From CAWELS01 sp964468205 (lineage in GTDB: Bacteria > Acidobacteriota > Terriglobia > Bryobacterales > Bryobacteraceae), in assembly GCA_964468205.1 (NCBI GenBank), contig CAYXVG010000035.1:1-64000 (forward strand): a stretch of DNA of 64,000 nucleotides, read 5' to 3'. Shown one piece after another: positions 31,927 through 40,969 of this stretch. The position numbers were made by a program, and so were the translations under genes. Below the pieces are notes generated by a model. That model worked only from the letters and a program-made list of their open reading frames with translations, made no database searches and had not been told where the DNA came from. Within the stretch, counting starts at the first letter, position 1; each line of letters starts with the position of its first letter.

Positions 31927-34869
31927 ATGACTTCAAGGATTCGGCAGAGTACGCTTCCCTCGTTCTTGCTGCCGCTGTTTCTGATCGCCACAACGCTTCA
32001 CGGGCAGGCTCCTGGTTCGGCCGAGTCGGGGGTTGAGGCGCTGCAGCGCGGGGCCAAGCGTGACATCGCATATACGAAGGCTCGCGTCACGGAGCCCGGG
32101 GGAACGCCGGAAGAGAATCTTTGGCAGGTTCTCGTCCTTTTCGGCGCTGGCGACACGGAGGCTTCCACCTGGACGGGCAAAGTGGCTGCGAGCGCGGGTG
32201 AGATCCACACAATCGAGGGCTACCGGTTTGAGCTGCCGGATGATCGTGTGCTTCCCGAAGGCGGGTGGCGACTCTCACCCAAGGTGGATACCGTTCTCTA
32301 CGACAAGCAGACCTTCTCTGACCGCCGGCAACTGCTTTTGCCGAAAGGCCTGCTCATACGCGGTAGCGGCAGTACGGCGACGCGCGTATCCGTCGAGACG
32401 AACCATGGCGGCTTCGCCTTTCTCCCGATGGCAATGGACATCGGGGAAACGGAAAAGTACATCAGCGGCCGGGCGCAGGCGCAAAGGATTATTCCCGCTA
32501 CGGATCTGAGCGGTACCGAGTTCCGGCAACACGATCTTCCCTCGATTGCCGCGGATGCCGATGGCGCGATTTGGGCAACCTGGATGAGTTACCACGACCG
32601 GCGTGAGGAGCTGAACTTTCGCCGGTACAAGGACGGAGAGTGGACCCGTCTGATCCCGGTCCCGCGCGCGGATGAGGACCTCTGGCGCCCTCACGTCACG
32701 GTCGATGCGGATGGCGTTCCCTGGCTCATCTGGTCTGAACAGGAAGACGGCAATTGGGATCTTTACGCGATGCCTTGGGAAGTGGACCGGTGGGGAAAAC
32801 TGACGCGCTTGACCACGGATCCGCTGCCCGACATCGAGCCGGCGGCCGTGCGCGCCAAGGACGGGACTGTCTACGTGGTTTGGCAGGCCCTGCGGGGGCG
32901 GCACTCGCAGATCCGGCTGAAGTACTTGCGAGCTGGCAAATGGTCCGAGACGGTAAAGATAACCGATTCGGCGGCGAACGAGTGGGAACCGGCTCTTGGG
33001 GTTGGGCCGGACGGTACAGTCTGGATCGCGTGGGACCGGTACGGGACGAGTTATGACGTTTACTGCCGCTCCTACAATCCGCGCTCCGGACTTGGTGCTA
33101 TTCGCCCCGTCGCGACAACAAACCGTTTTGAGGCGCATGCCAGCGTGACAGTGGACGAACACGGCCGTCCCTGGGTGGCTTGGGAGCGCGGCGATGTGAA
33201 CTGGGGCAAGGATCTTGGCGCGCTGTTAGGAAAGGACTCTCCCGGCACGCCGCTTGGACGCCGCAGGACGATCGAGGTAGCGGTTCTCGATAACAATGTG
33301 TGGAAGGCGCCGGCGGCAGTTGAGTTCACGGACACCCTTGCTGTTGGGGCTTCCGACGTAGGAGTGCCCAGGCTATACACGGGCCCGAACGGCGGCATCT
33401 GGATGGTGGTTCGCCGGTGTTACGCCAGGCAAGGGTGGCGCCCCATGGCGCACTGGGAAAGCTTTCTGACACGGCTCGACGGAGACCGCTGGACGGATCC
33501 GATCTTGCTGCCAAATAGCCTTACCAGGCGTAGCATTCGTATGGGCTTGGCATCGGCGGGCGGACGCCTGTGGGCGTTCTGGCCGAGTGAGAGCCGCAAG
33601 TGGGACTTCACCAGCCGTCCGTACGCGAATCGTGTGATCGCGGGGTCACTGCCGCTTCCGGCAGCCGGGGCCGAGCCTGTTCTGGCTGCGTTCCGGCCGC
33701 AGGATTCGCCGGCGCCGACCGTGCATCCGGACGAGGCCGGGGACGTGGCAACGGCCCGGGCGCACCGGATTCGCTATGGCGACACGACACTCCAGATTCT
33801 CCGCGGCGACCTGCACCGGCACACCGAACTGTCGCCGGATTCCAATATCGACGAGGGCACGATTGTCGAATTCTACCGCTACATGATTGACGCCGCGGAC
33901 ATGGATTTCGGGGCGTCGACCGATCACCAGGGCGGCGGACATGACTACTGGAATACGCTGACGCAGAAGATGGCCGACATGTACTACTTCCCGCAGAGGT
34001 TCACGCCGCTCTATGCGTATGAGCGAAATCCCGGCAATCCGCACGGCCATCGCAACATCTTCCATCCGACGCGAGACTATCCGATCGTGCCCTTCTTCCA
34101 GCGGATCGATCCGCGATTCATGCTGCCGGATTCCCCCGACGGCGAACTCTTGACGTTCAATTCGATGAGCTTCGGCTCGACGATTCCCAATGACACGAAG
34201 TTGCTGTTGGAGGCCGTGAAGGAGTCTGGCGGAATCGCGATTCCGCACACCTCCGGTTCCAGTGCCATGGGCACGGACTGGCACGCCAGCGATCCAGAAG
34301 TCGATGTCGCGGTGGAAATCTACCAAGGCGACCGGATGAACTACGAGCACAAAAACGCGCCCCGGGGTATCCAGGATGGTGCGGAAGACAAAGCCGTGGG
34401 CGGATTCCAGGAGCCGGGACTCGTTTGGAATGCCTGGAAGAAGGGCTACCGGCTCGGTGTCATTGCCAGCTCTGATCATTATTCGACACACATTTCCTAC
34501 GCGATGATCTATGCCGCCGGAAAACTGCGGGAGCATGTGTTTGAGTCGCTAAAGAAGCGGCACGCCTATGGCGCGACGGACAACATCGTATTGGAGTTTT
34601 GGGTGGGTGATCACCTGATGGGAGATCAGTTCCAAGCGCGGGAGAATCAGCGCATCAGGATCCGTGCGATCGGAACGGGAGAGATTTCCGCGGTCCGCCT
34701 GATTCGCGATGGCCAATTCATTTACGAAGCCCAGCCGGGTGAGCGTGAGATAGACCTGGAATATGTGGATACCGAGGCCGGTGAGGGTTCACACTGGTAC
34801 TACACACGGATTGAACAAGCTAACGGGGAGCTAGCTTGGTCGAGTCCGGTTTGGGTCGAGTACCGTTAA
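31927..34869 (+). CDS. Secreted beta-propeller plus PHP-type (DUF3604-like) hydrolase
   Basis: The 980-residue protein has a signal peptide (about residues 1-26, ending LHGQ). Residues about 170-570 contain repeats such as DADGAIWATW, DADGVPWLIW, GPDGTVWIAW and DEHGRPWVAW, one per blade, which indicate a beta-propeller. The C-terminal part begins with LRGDLHRHTELSPDS (H630, H632), a metal-binding PHP-like motif. It continues with STDHQGGGHDYW and IASSDHYSTHISY, compatible with a PHP or DUF3604 metallohydrolase. The final 80 residues look like a beta-sandwich. Five bases separate it from the fucosidase gene, so it is probably in the same operon. The true substrate is unknown. Confidence 0.85.
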   Translation: MTSRIRQSTLPSFLLPLFLIATTLHGQAPGSAESGVEALQRGAKRDIAYTKARVTEPGGTPEENLWQVLVLFGAGDTEASTWTGKVAASAGEIHTIEGYRFELPDDRVLPEGGWRLSPKVDTVLYDKQTFSDRRQLLLPKGLLIRGSGSTATRVSVETNHGGFAFLPMAMDIGETEKYISGRAQAQRIIPATDLSGTEFRQHDLPSIAADADGAIWATWMSYHDRREELNFRRYKDGEWTRLIPVPRADEDLWRPHVTVDADGVPWLIWSEQEDGNWDLYAMPWEVDRWGKLTRLTTDPLPDIEPAAVRAKDGTVYVVWQALRGRHSQIRLKYLRAGKWSETVKITDSAANEWEPALGVGPDGTVWIAWDRYGTSYDVYCRSYNPRSGLGAIRPVATTNRFEAHASVTVDEHGRPWVAWERGDVNWGKDLGALLGKDSPGTPLGRRRTIEVAVLDNNVWKAPAAVEFTDTLAVGASDVGVPRLYTGPNGGIWMVVRRCYARQGWRPMAHWESFLTRLDGDRWTDPILLPNSLTRRSIRMGLASAGGRLWAFWPSESRKWDFTSRPYANRVIAGSLPLPAAGAEPVLAAFRPQDSPAPTVHPDEAGDVATARAHRIRYGDTTLQILRGDLHRHTELSPDSNIDEGTIVEFYRYMIDAADMDFGASTDHQGGGHDYWNTLTQKMADMYYFPQRFTPLYAYERNPGNPHGHRNIFHPTRDYPIVPFFQRIDPRFMLPDSPDGELLTFNSMSFGSTIPNDTKLLLEAVKESGGIAIPHTSGSSAMGTDWHASDPEVDVAVEIYQGDRMNYEHKNAPRGIQDGAEDKAVGGFQEPGLVWNAWKKGYRLGVIASSDHYSTHISYAMIYAAGKLREHVFESLKKRHAYGATDNIVLEFWVGDHLMGDQFQARENQRIRIRAIGTGEISAVRLIRDGQFIYEAQPGEREIDLEYVDTEAGEGSHWYYTRIEQANGELAWSSPVWVEYR

Positions 34870-35055
34870 ACGGATTGTGCCGCTGAAACGAGGAATTCAG
34901 AAAAGTCAGTCACACCTATATTGGATTTTATGATGTGCTTTCCATTGAGCAACTTAGCTCTGGGTGGCGCGGCTGTGGCTTCTGTCGTGTACTAGGCTGA
35001 ATTCCGAGTGCGCATGTTCCTGCTGCGTACAGACGACAGGGAGGGATCTTTGGAA

Positions 35056-35937
35056 ATGGCACGACTCTATCAGATTGCATTGCTCGGGCTGGCTTTTCTC
35101 GCGACGGCGCAAGGGCAAACGGCTATTACACTTCGGACACAAGCTCGCGACATCGATTTCAGCGGCGCCAGTGCGACTAAGCCCGCGAAGGCGGGAACCA
35201 GCTTGCCTGGTACTTGCTCAGTAGGAGAGCAGTTTTTCAAGACAAACGCGCTAGCCGGTGAAAACCTCTACGGCTGTACGGCCACGAACACCTGGAGTTT
35301 GTTAGGTGACGGCGGTGGAACCGGCAGCGCGGTTGACTCAGTATTTGGCCGCACGGGCGCAGTTTCCGCACAGGCCGGCGACTACTCAGCCAGCCAAGTC
35401 TCCAGTCTCGCGACGGGCAATATCGCCGCCACGAACGTTCAATCCGCGATTGCTGAGTTGGACGACGAAAAACTGCCGAAGCCGTCTTGCTCTGACGGCC
35501 AGATTCTCAAATGGGTGGGAGGAGAACCGGTTTGCAGCACTGACGAGACAGGCGGGATGGGAAGTCTGCCGGATACCACGGGAAACGAGCACAAGCTTCT
35601 TTCCAACGATGGGGTCAATTCGGATTGGCGCTTTGTAGGGCCCGGGCTGTTTATTGATTCGGCGCAACTGGGCGTCGATACCGCTGTCATCCCTACGCTT
35701 GGAAACGCTAACGCGTTCCTCGGGGATAATGTTTTTTCTCAGGGTCTGGTCGCCAGCGGTCCCGTATCGTCGGTGGACTTTTCCGGTGCGAAATCAACCC
35801 GGCCGATACAAACCGGAACCACGCCCCCGGCGAACTGCATCGCTCGTGAAGAGCTATTCTTGGACACCGACGATGTGAGTCTTCTGGTATGCAATGCGAG
35901 CGGAAACGGATGGACCGCGCTCGCAACCGCACCGTAG
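35056..35937 (+). CDS. Secreted protein with duplicated Cys module and tail-fibre-like repeat
   Basis: The function is unknown. The ATG at 35056 gives a clear signal peptide (MARLYQIALLGLAFLATAQG), while the open frame begins at 35008 with residues that do not look like one. The 293-residue protein has a module of about 50 residues near the N-terminus (32-84) that recurs at the C-terminus (240-290). They share DFSGA, a T-P pair, GT, a cysteine, E-F-T, a second cysteine and W. Between them, residues 94-140 contain DSVFGRTGAVSAQAGDY and NIAATNVQSAIAELDDEK, motifs resembling those in phage tail fibres and in secreted Solibacter-group proteins. It is 32 bases upstream of a giant secreted protein gene, likely co-transcribed. 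Confidence 0.8.
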   Translation: MARLYQIALLGLAFLATAQGQTAITLRTQARDIDFSGASATKPAKAGTSLPGTCSVGEQFFKTNALAGENLYGCTATNTWSLLGDGGGTGSAVDSVFGRTGAVSAQAGDYSASQVSSLATGNIAATNVQSAIAELDDEKLPKPSCSDGQILKWVGGEPVCSTDETGGMGSLPDTTGNEHKLLSNDGVNSDWRFVGPGLFIDSAQLGVDTAVIPTLGNANAFLGDNVFSQGLVASGPVSSVDFSGAKSTRPIQTGTTPPANCIAREELFLDTDDVSLLVCNASGNGWTALATAP

Positions 35938-35969
35938 ACAAGAATGTGTGCGCATTACTGGAGGACAAG

Positions 35970-38900
35970 ATGACGATTCGAATTCTGGCAGCAATCCTAC
36001 TATCAGTTCCCATGTTTGCCGGACCGCCGGCGAACCAACTTGAAATCTTTGACACTTCCGGCTCTTCCCAATCGAGCCGTCCGGTTCGTTTCGGCCGAAT
36101 GTACCATCAGGGCGATGTATGGCACGCCCCGAAACCGTCTGTTGCCGGACAGGCGATCACCGAGTGGCAAAGCACGGTCAAAACTCGCTGGCGGGATGGC
36201 TCGGCGTCGTGCGACATTACGGGCGCCACTAACGAAATGCCCATCACCATAACCTGCGCGAATCATGGATTCCGGAATGGGGATCTCGTCAAAGTGTCGG
36301 GTGTTGCGGGCAACACTGCCGCCAACGGGACCTGGAAGGTGATCCGGCGTTCCCGAAATCAATTCTTTCTGCGCGGTTCGGCCGGCAACGGAGGTTACTC
36401 TTCCGGAGGGACGGCCACCGGGCCGGGGCCGGGAAGCGTTAAACACGCAATCACGGTATTCAATCTTCCGACTCTGGCAGCAGACGGTTCCGTTAGGGTG
36501 ACCATGATTGACTCTGGTGGTGACCACTGCCATCTCGGCAGCAAAGCCACCTGTGAGGCGGCCGCGCTCACCGGAGTGCAGATGCTGGGGTGGGACAGCT
36601 CCGGGTGGGGTGCGAGTATCGAACTCACCCAGGGTACGAAGCAGATTGCAAACGCCCGGACGATGGTGAACGCGGGGGACTACGAGTACTGGATCATGGG
36701 GCCGGTACTGACGGAGGTAACTGTTCGGGACCACTCCCCCAGCCGGACCTACGACCTGGGGTGGGAGTGCCAGAGCCTGTGTACTGCGCCGGGTCCCTAT
36801 GACTTCACCAGCAGCGGCGGCCTCCTAAACATCTCTACCGACACGTTCACGATTGCCGGCCACGGCTTCCAAAATGGCACGAGGATTAAGTTCTTTGACT
36901 ACTGGAAATACGCTAAGTCGCTCACCGGCCTCGGCTACACCTGTTGGGTGGTAAACCGGACGGCGGACACCTTTCAGTGCAGCGCCACGCAGGGCGGAGC
37001 TGCGGCCGATATCACAGCCTACGCTGGCGCGAGCGGCTGGTATCTTTACCACGACTACTCTTCGTCGACATGGAGTACCAGCGCCACGCATAGGAGCTTT
37101 TCGCCAGCGTTCGTCCTCTCGTTCTACAGCGCCTTGTCATCTTCGGTTCGTGTCGAGTACATCGGCGAGATTGTCTGGAAGGACCATCTGCAGGACCAGC
37201 GGTATGATCTGGCGTTGAAGTCGGCGTCTGACCTGAGCGTGACCGAGTACGCGAAGACGGGATTCAACCACTTCGCCAAGACTCGCTGGCGGAAAGTGTA
37301 CTGGGATGGAACTGAACCCGGAGCGGTAAATATTGACCACGGCGAATCCTATCTGGAGTACTCTGGCGCCATCCCGGTCTTTGCTGACGACGTCACTATC
37401 GACAGTGTCGAGGCGACGGTGATGCTGGGGCTAGCTGGAAATAGCGAGGTGGACCTCGGAGAGGATGGGAACTATACGCGGGCCTTTGGCACCACCGGCG
37501 GCAGACCGGAACTGGGCCTGTTCCCGCGCTGGACCTCCACCTACCTTCAGACATTCCATGAAGGGCTGTGGCAGGTGGTATGGGACCAGAGCAACGTTGC
37601 GGGTCACATCCCGATTCATTACCGGGAGTCAAACGCTGCCGGTGAGACCATCTACTTCGTTGACGTGGATGGGAATGGCACGACGCTCAACGACGCTGAC
37701 GATAATGTGGCTGGGAACGAAGCTCACGGGCGGACGATCAGCCTGGACGCCAGACGAAGTCTCTTTATTAATAGTCTCACTGTCTGCTCGGGTTGCGCGG
37801 AGAGTTATGACGGCTGGAGCGTCGACATGGCGCACCAGCACTCGGCGATCTATGTCCCCTATCTTCTCTCCGGAGAATTGTACTTCTTGGAGGAACTCTA
37901 TTTCTGGGCGGGGCGCAATCAACTCGCAGCCGACCCCGGACCGGGCAAGTGGCACCGGGGCCACCAGTACGGATTGATGAGTGATGGCCACCAGGTTCGA
38001 GGTGTGGGCCGTCCATTCCGTCACCTTGGCCGCGCGGCTCTCATGGCTCCGGACGGAACCGTCGAGCAGGAGTACTTCATGAACAAGATCGAGAATCAGC
38101 TCATGGAGTGGGAAGGCCGGGGAAAACTGCATTTCCAAGGGGATCATTTCATCCAGTTGATCGGAAACCCGGAAAACGATCCATGCGCCGGGTTCAACTA
38201 CAGCGGTGTAGAGTGGGTGGACAAGAACCCCTTCTGTTACAGTGACTACCACCTGAAGTCCGGGGCGCTGGCCTTCAACCCTCTTGGCGTTCCGACTTGG
38301 CAGATCGAGAATATCCACTCATCCGGGGACATGGTCAATATCGACGCGGCACATCAGCAGTGGGAGCGGTCATTATGGCACGCCGGCGTCGGCCACCTGC
38401 GCGAGATGGGATTGAAGGCGGATCCGCTGATGCGCTATTGGAGCCGCTTCGTGTTTGCGTACTTTCATCCGGACCATAATCCCTATCTGGGCGTCAAACG
38501 ATGGTCGCCCACGGAGATCGAAGGTGGCGGCTTCCCGCGTTCTGTCCTGCAGCACAGAGACGTTTGGAACGCAACCGGGCAAGCGTATGGTGCGACTAAT
38601 ATCGACCCGATCGAGAACTGTTGGGAAGACGGCTACTACTTCAACTTCCGCAGCGCACTCACCTTTTTCCAGCACTACCCGGTACCGCATTCCAACTTCC
38701 AAATGGCATGGGCGTGGTGGACCGATCAAAACAACATTCCGAACGCGGAGCACCGATCGGCGGGCGCGTGTGAATCGGGCGACTACAATCAGGTCGTCTG
38801 GAACCACGCCCCCCGGTTCGATGCCACCAGAGTAAAGCAGGTTCAAACCGGAGCCTCTCAGGTTCTGCTTCGGTATGTGGCGCCAACGCAGTCACAGTGC

Positions 38901-39335
38901 ACTATAAGCATCGATGATGATGAGCAGTTCTCCAGCCCCGTTATATCAGCAAATGACGGCGGAGGCGCTCGCGAGCGCCAGTTCCTTGGCTCGGGCTTGC
39001 AGAACGGGCGCGAGTACTACTTCCGGATCACCTGCGAAGACGAACCGTTGGGGTATCCTCCAGCCACTGGAAGCGCGCTGACAGGGGGCACGATTGAGGC
39101 GACGATGTTCTTCTTGCGTGTCAATCCGGCGAGCGTCCCGTCTGTTACCGATGTTCTGGTTCGCTACGGCGCGCCGGCAACATCTTTGGATGAGAATACC
39201 GGCGAGATTCCCTGTGTCAGCGGCTGTACCGTCTCGTTGCCGGCCAGCCGGCGCGAAGCGATGAGTTATCAGGTTGACTATCTTACTAACGGTCAGGTTT
39301 TGCACTCGAGCCAGATTGAGACGGTGATCCCTTAA
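35970..39335 (+). CDS. Large secreted modular protein of unknown function
   Basis: The ATG at 35970 has GGAGG five bases upstream and yields a signal peptide (MTIRILAAILLSVPMFAG). The longer open frame from 35889 overlaps the previous gene and is not signal-like. The 1121-residue protein has two similar modules: residues about 81-150 (ITCANHGFRNGDLVKVSGV) and 285-370 (FTIAGHGFQNGTRIKFF), which resemble the FCCH-like domain found in phage structural proteins. A central 500 residues is rich in tryptophan, tyrosine and aspartate with no recognised fold. A fibronectin type III-like domain lies near 940-1040. No enzyme motif was seen. A surface or matrix role is inferred. Confidence 0.8.
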   Translation: MTIRILAAILLSVPMFAGPPANQLEIFDTSGSSQSSRPVRFGRMYHQGDVWHAPKPSVAGQAITEWQSTVKTRWRDGSASCDITGATNEMPITITCANHGFRNGDLVKVSGVAGNTAANGTWKVIRRSRNQFFLRGSAGNGGYSSGGTATGPGPGSVKHAITVFNLPTLAADGSVRVTMIDSGGDHCHLGSKATCEAAALTGVQMLGWDSSGWGASIELTQGTKQIANARTMVNAGDYEYWIMGPVLTEVTVRDHSPSRTYDLGWECQSLCTAPGPYDFTSSGGLLNISTDTFTIAGHGFQNGTRIKFFDYWKYAKSLTGLGYTCWVVNRTADTFQCSATQGGAAADITAYAGASGWYLYHDYSSSTWSTSATHRSFSPAFVLSFYSALSSSVRVEYIGEIVWKDHLQDQRYDLALKSASDLSVTEYAKTGFNHFAKTRWRKVYWDGTEPGAVNIDHGESYLEYSGAIPVFADDVTIDSVEATVMLGLAGNSEVDLGEDGNYTRAFGTTGGRPELGLFPRWTSTYLQTFHEGLWQVVWDQSNVAGHIPIHYRESNAAGETIYFVDVDGNGTTLNDADDNVAGNEAHGRTISLDARRSLFINSLTVCSGCAESYDGWSVDMAHQHSAIYVPYLLSGELYFLEELYFWAGRNQLAADPGPGKWHRGHQYGLMSDGHQVRGVGRPFRHLGRAALMAPDGTVEQEYFMNKIENQLMEWEGRGKLHFQGDHFIQLIGNPENDPCAGFNYSGVEWVDKNPFCYSDYHLKSGALAFNPLGVPTWQIENIHSSGDMVNIDAAHQQWERSLWHAGVGHLREMGLKADPLMRYWSRFVFAYFHPDHNPYLGVKRWSPTEIEGGGFPRSVLQHRDVWNATGQAYGATNIDPIENCWEDGYYFNFRSALTFFQHYPVPHSNFQMAWAWWTDQNNIPNAEHRSAGACESGDYNQVVWNHAPRFDATRVKQVQTGASQVLLRYVAPTQSQCTISIDDDEQFSSPVISANDGGGARERQFLGSGLQNGREYYFRITCEDEPLGYPPATGSALTGGTIEATMFFLRVNPASVPSVTDVLVRYGAPATSLDENTGEIPCVSGCTVSLPASRREAMSYQVDYLTNGQVLHSSQIETVIP

Positions 39336-39375
39336 CGAGGCGATTGTCACTCCGTCTAGATTTGTTACGGTAAGG

Positions 39376-39421
39376 CCGCCCGGCGCACCAGGAGGCTGAT
39401 CTCCCCTGGAACGCCGGGCGG
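39376..39421. terminator. Hairpin after the large secreted protein gene
   Basis: CCGCCCGGCG at 39376-39385 pairs perfectly with CGCCGGGCGG at 39412-39421. An inner stem, CCAGG with CCTGG (39388-39392 and 39405-39409), extends it. It begins 40 bases after the stop at 39335. The sequence that follows (TGCATTTCC) has only a short T stretch. Confidence 0.65.
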
Positions 39422-39591
39422 TGCATTTCCTATCTCCTTAGTCAGCACACTCCGCTGGAATAGTCATTCCCTCCGTTTGCCGGAAGAACAGCTCATAGGC
39501 CAGAGCGTATGATAGTTGCGAGGCAGAAGAACGTTCTTGCTCCTGGTCCGGAAACCAGCCGAATAGTGATTCAATAATCAGCGACGCCGTC

Positions 39592-40806
39592 ATGAGGCTC
39601 CGAATTCTCAGTCTCACCACCGTTTTCCCGAATCCCCTTGATCCGCGGTCCGGTCTTTTTGTTCGTTCGCGCCTTCAGCATCTCGCGGATTATTGTGACG
39701 TGCGGGTTGTTTGCCCGGTCCCGGCGGCGGATTGGGCCGTCCTTCGCAATAAGAAGATTGCCGCGCGGCGGGCCGATCCGGGCTGGACTACCGATGGCAG
39801 ATTGGAAGTCACCTATCCCCGTTGGTTCTACCCGCCGGGCGGAGGCGCGCTCAACGGCTATCTTTTGGCGGAGCAGATCGCCGGCCGAATCCGCCGTTTG
39901 CGCTCGTCATTCCGATTCGACATAATTGACGCCCACTTCGGGCATCCGGAAGGCGTCGCCGCCGCCCGGCTGGCCCAGAAACTCAACTGTCCTTTCGTCG
40001 TCACCCTACGCGGCCACGAACCGGTACACTCCCGCCATGCCTGGCGCCGCCGGGCCATGAGTTGGAGCCTGTGCCAGGCTGGCCGTGTGATCGCCGTATC
40101 CGGACGCCTGGCCAGCTTCGCCGCGAGCCAAGGAGTGATGCCGGAACGGATCCGTACGATCGGCAACGGTGTTAATAGCGAGGTCTTTCGAGCCCTTGAC
40201 CGTTCGGAATGCCGGCGCAAGCATGGAGTTGAAGATGGCGTCAGGGTACTCCTCTCGGTTGGACATCTGGTCGAAGGGAAGGGGCATCATAGAGTGATTT
40301 CGGCATTGCCCAAACTTCCCAAAGACGTACGCTTGTGGATCGCCGGCGAGACCGGCCGGGGAGCTTCCTTCGAATCTCGGCTTAAGGGTCTCGCAAACCA
40401 ACCGGAGATCGCGGGTGCAGTGCGGTTCCTCGGTGGCGTCTCCCCGGTTGTGCTGGCCGAGCTAATGAATGCCGCGGACTTGCTCTGCTTGGCAAGCGAC
40501 CGGGAAGGCTGGCCCAATGTTGTCCACGAGGCGCTCAGTTGCGGGACTCCAGTGGTGGCGACCGACGTTGGAGCGGTGCCGGATCTGATTCCGGGCGAAG
40601 AATTCGGAATTGTGGTGGAGCCGGCGGACGACGTGGCGCTGGAGAAAGCGATGAGCGCCGCTCTCGCTAGAGAGTGGGATCGGGACGCTATTGCCGCATG
40701 GGGCCAGTCCCGCAGTTGGCGCCGTGTAGGCGCCGAGGTGTTCGCCGAGTTGGAAGCGGTCATCGGGGAGTGGGATTCGCGATCGCTTGGCGCTGGATCC
40801 CCTTGA
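39592..40806 (+). CDS. Glycosyltransferase family 4
   Basis: The 404-residue cytosolic or membrane-associated enzyme has a GT-B fold. The N-terminal domain starts MRLRILSLTTVFPNP and includes FGHPEGVAAARLAQ and TLRGHEPVHSR. The nucleotide-sugar half has GVNSEVFRALDRSECRRKHG-like sequence, LLSVGHLVEGKGHH and the EX7E-type motif REGWPNVVHEAL (E305, E313). GT4 enzymes make exopolysaccharide, lipopolysaccharide or glycoconjugates with retaining chemistry. It is 256 bases from the previous gene and 163 from the next, so it may be transcribed alone. Confidence 0.9.
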   Translation: MRLRILSLTTVFPNPLDPRSGLFVRSRLQHLADYCDVRVVCPVPAADWAVLRNKKIAARRADPGWTTDGRLEVTYPRWFYPPGGGALNGYLLAEQIAGRIRRLRSSFRFDIIDAHFGHPEGVAAARLAQKLNCPFVVTLRGHEPVHSRHAWRRRAMSWSLCQAGRVIAVSGRLASFAASQGVMPERIRTIGNGVNSEVFRALDRSECRRKHGVEDGVRVLLSVGHLVEGKGHHRVISALPKLPKDVRLWIAGETGRGASFESRLKGLANQPEIAGAVRFLGGVSPVVLAELMNAADLLCLASDREGWPNVVHEALSCGTPVVATDVGAVPDLIPGEEFGIVVEPADDVALEKAMSAALAREWDRDAIAAWGQSRSWRRVGAEVFAELEAVIGEWDSRSLGAGSP

Positions 40807-40969
40807 CCGAACCGCGGCCGTAGAGGCCGTTCTCTCTTGTCCATCTTGCAGGTCGCCTTCCCGGGGGAGCCTTTCGATGACCGGTCAAGGGCTACGGCGG
40901 GCCGCTGCCTTGCGAGGATTCCGTCCTGAACGCATTGAGTGGGTTTGGGCGGGATAGAATGGGAGCACA

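Noticed and set aside
35889..35969. Longer start of the large secreted protein
   Set aside because: The extra residues overlap the previous gene and are charged, whereas the ATG at 35970 has GGAGG and a signal peptide.
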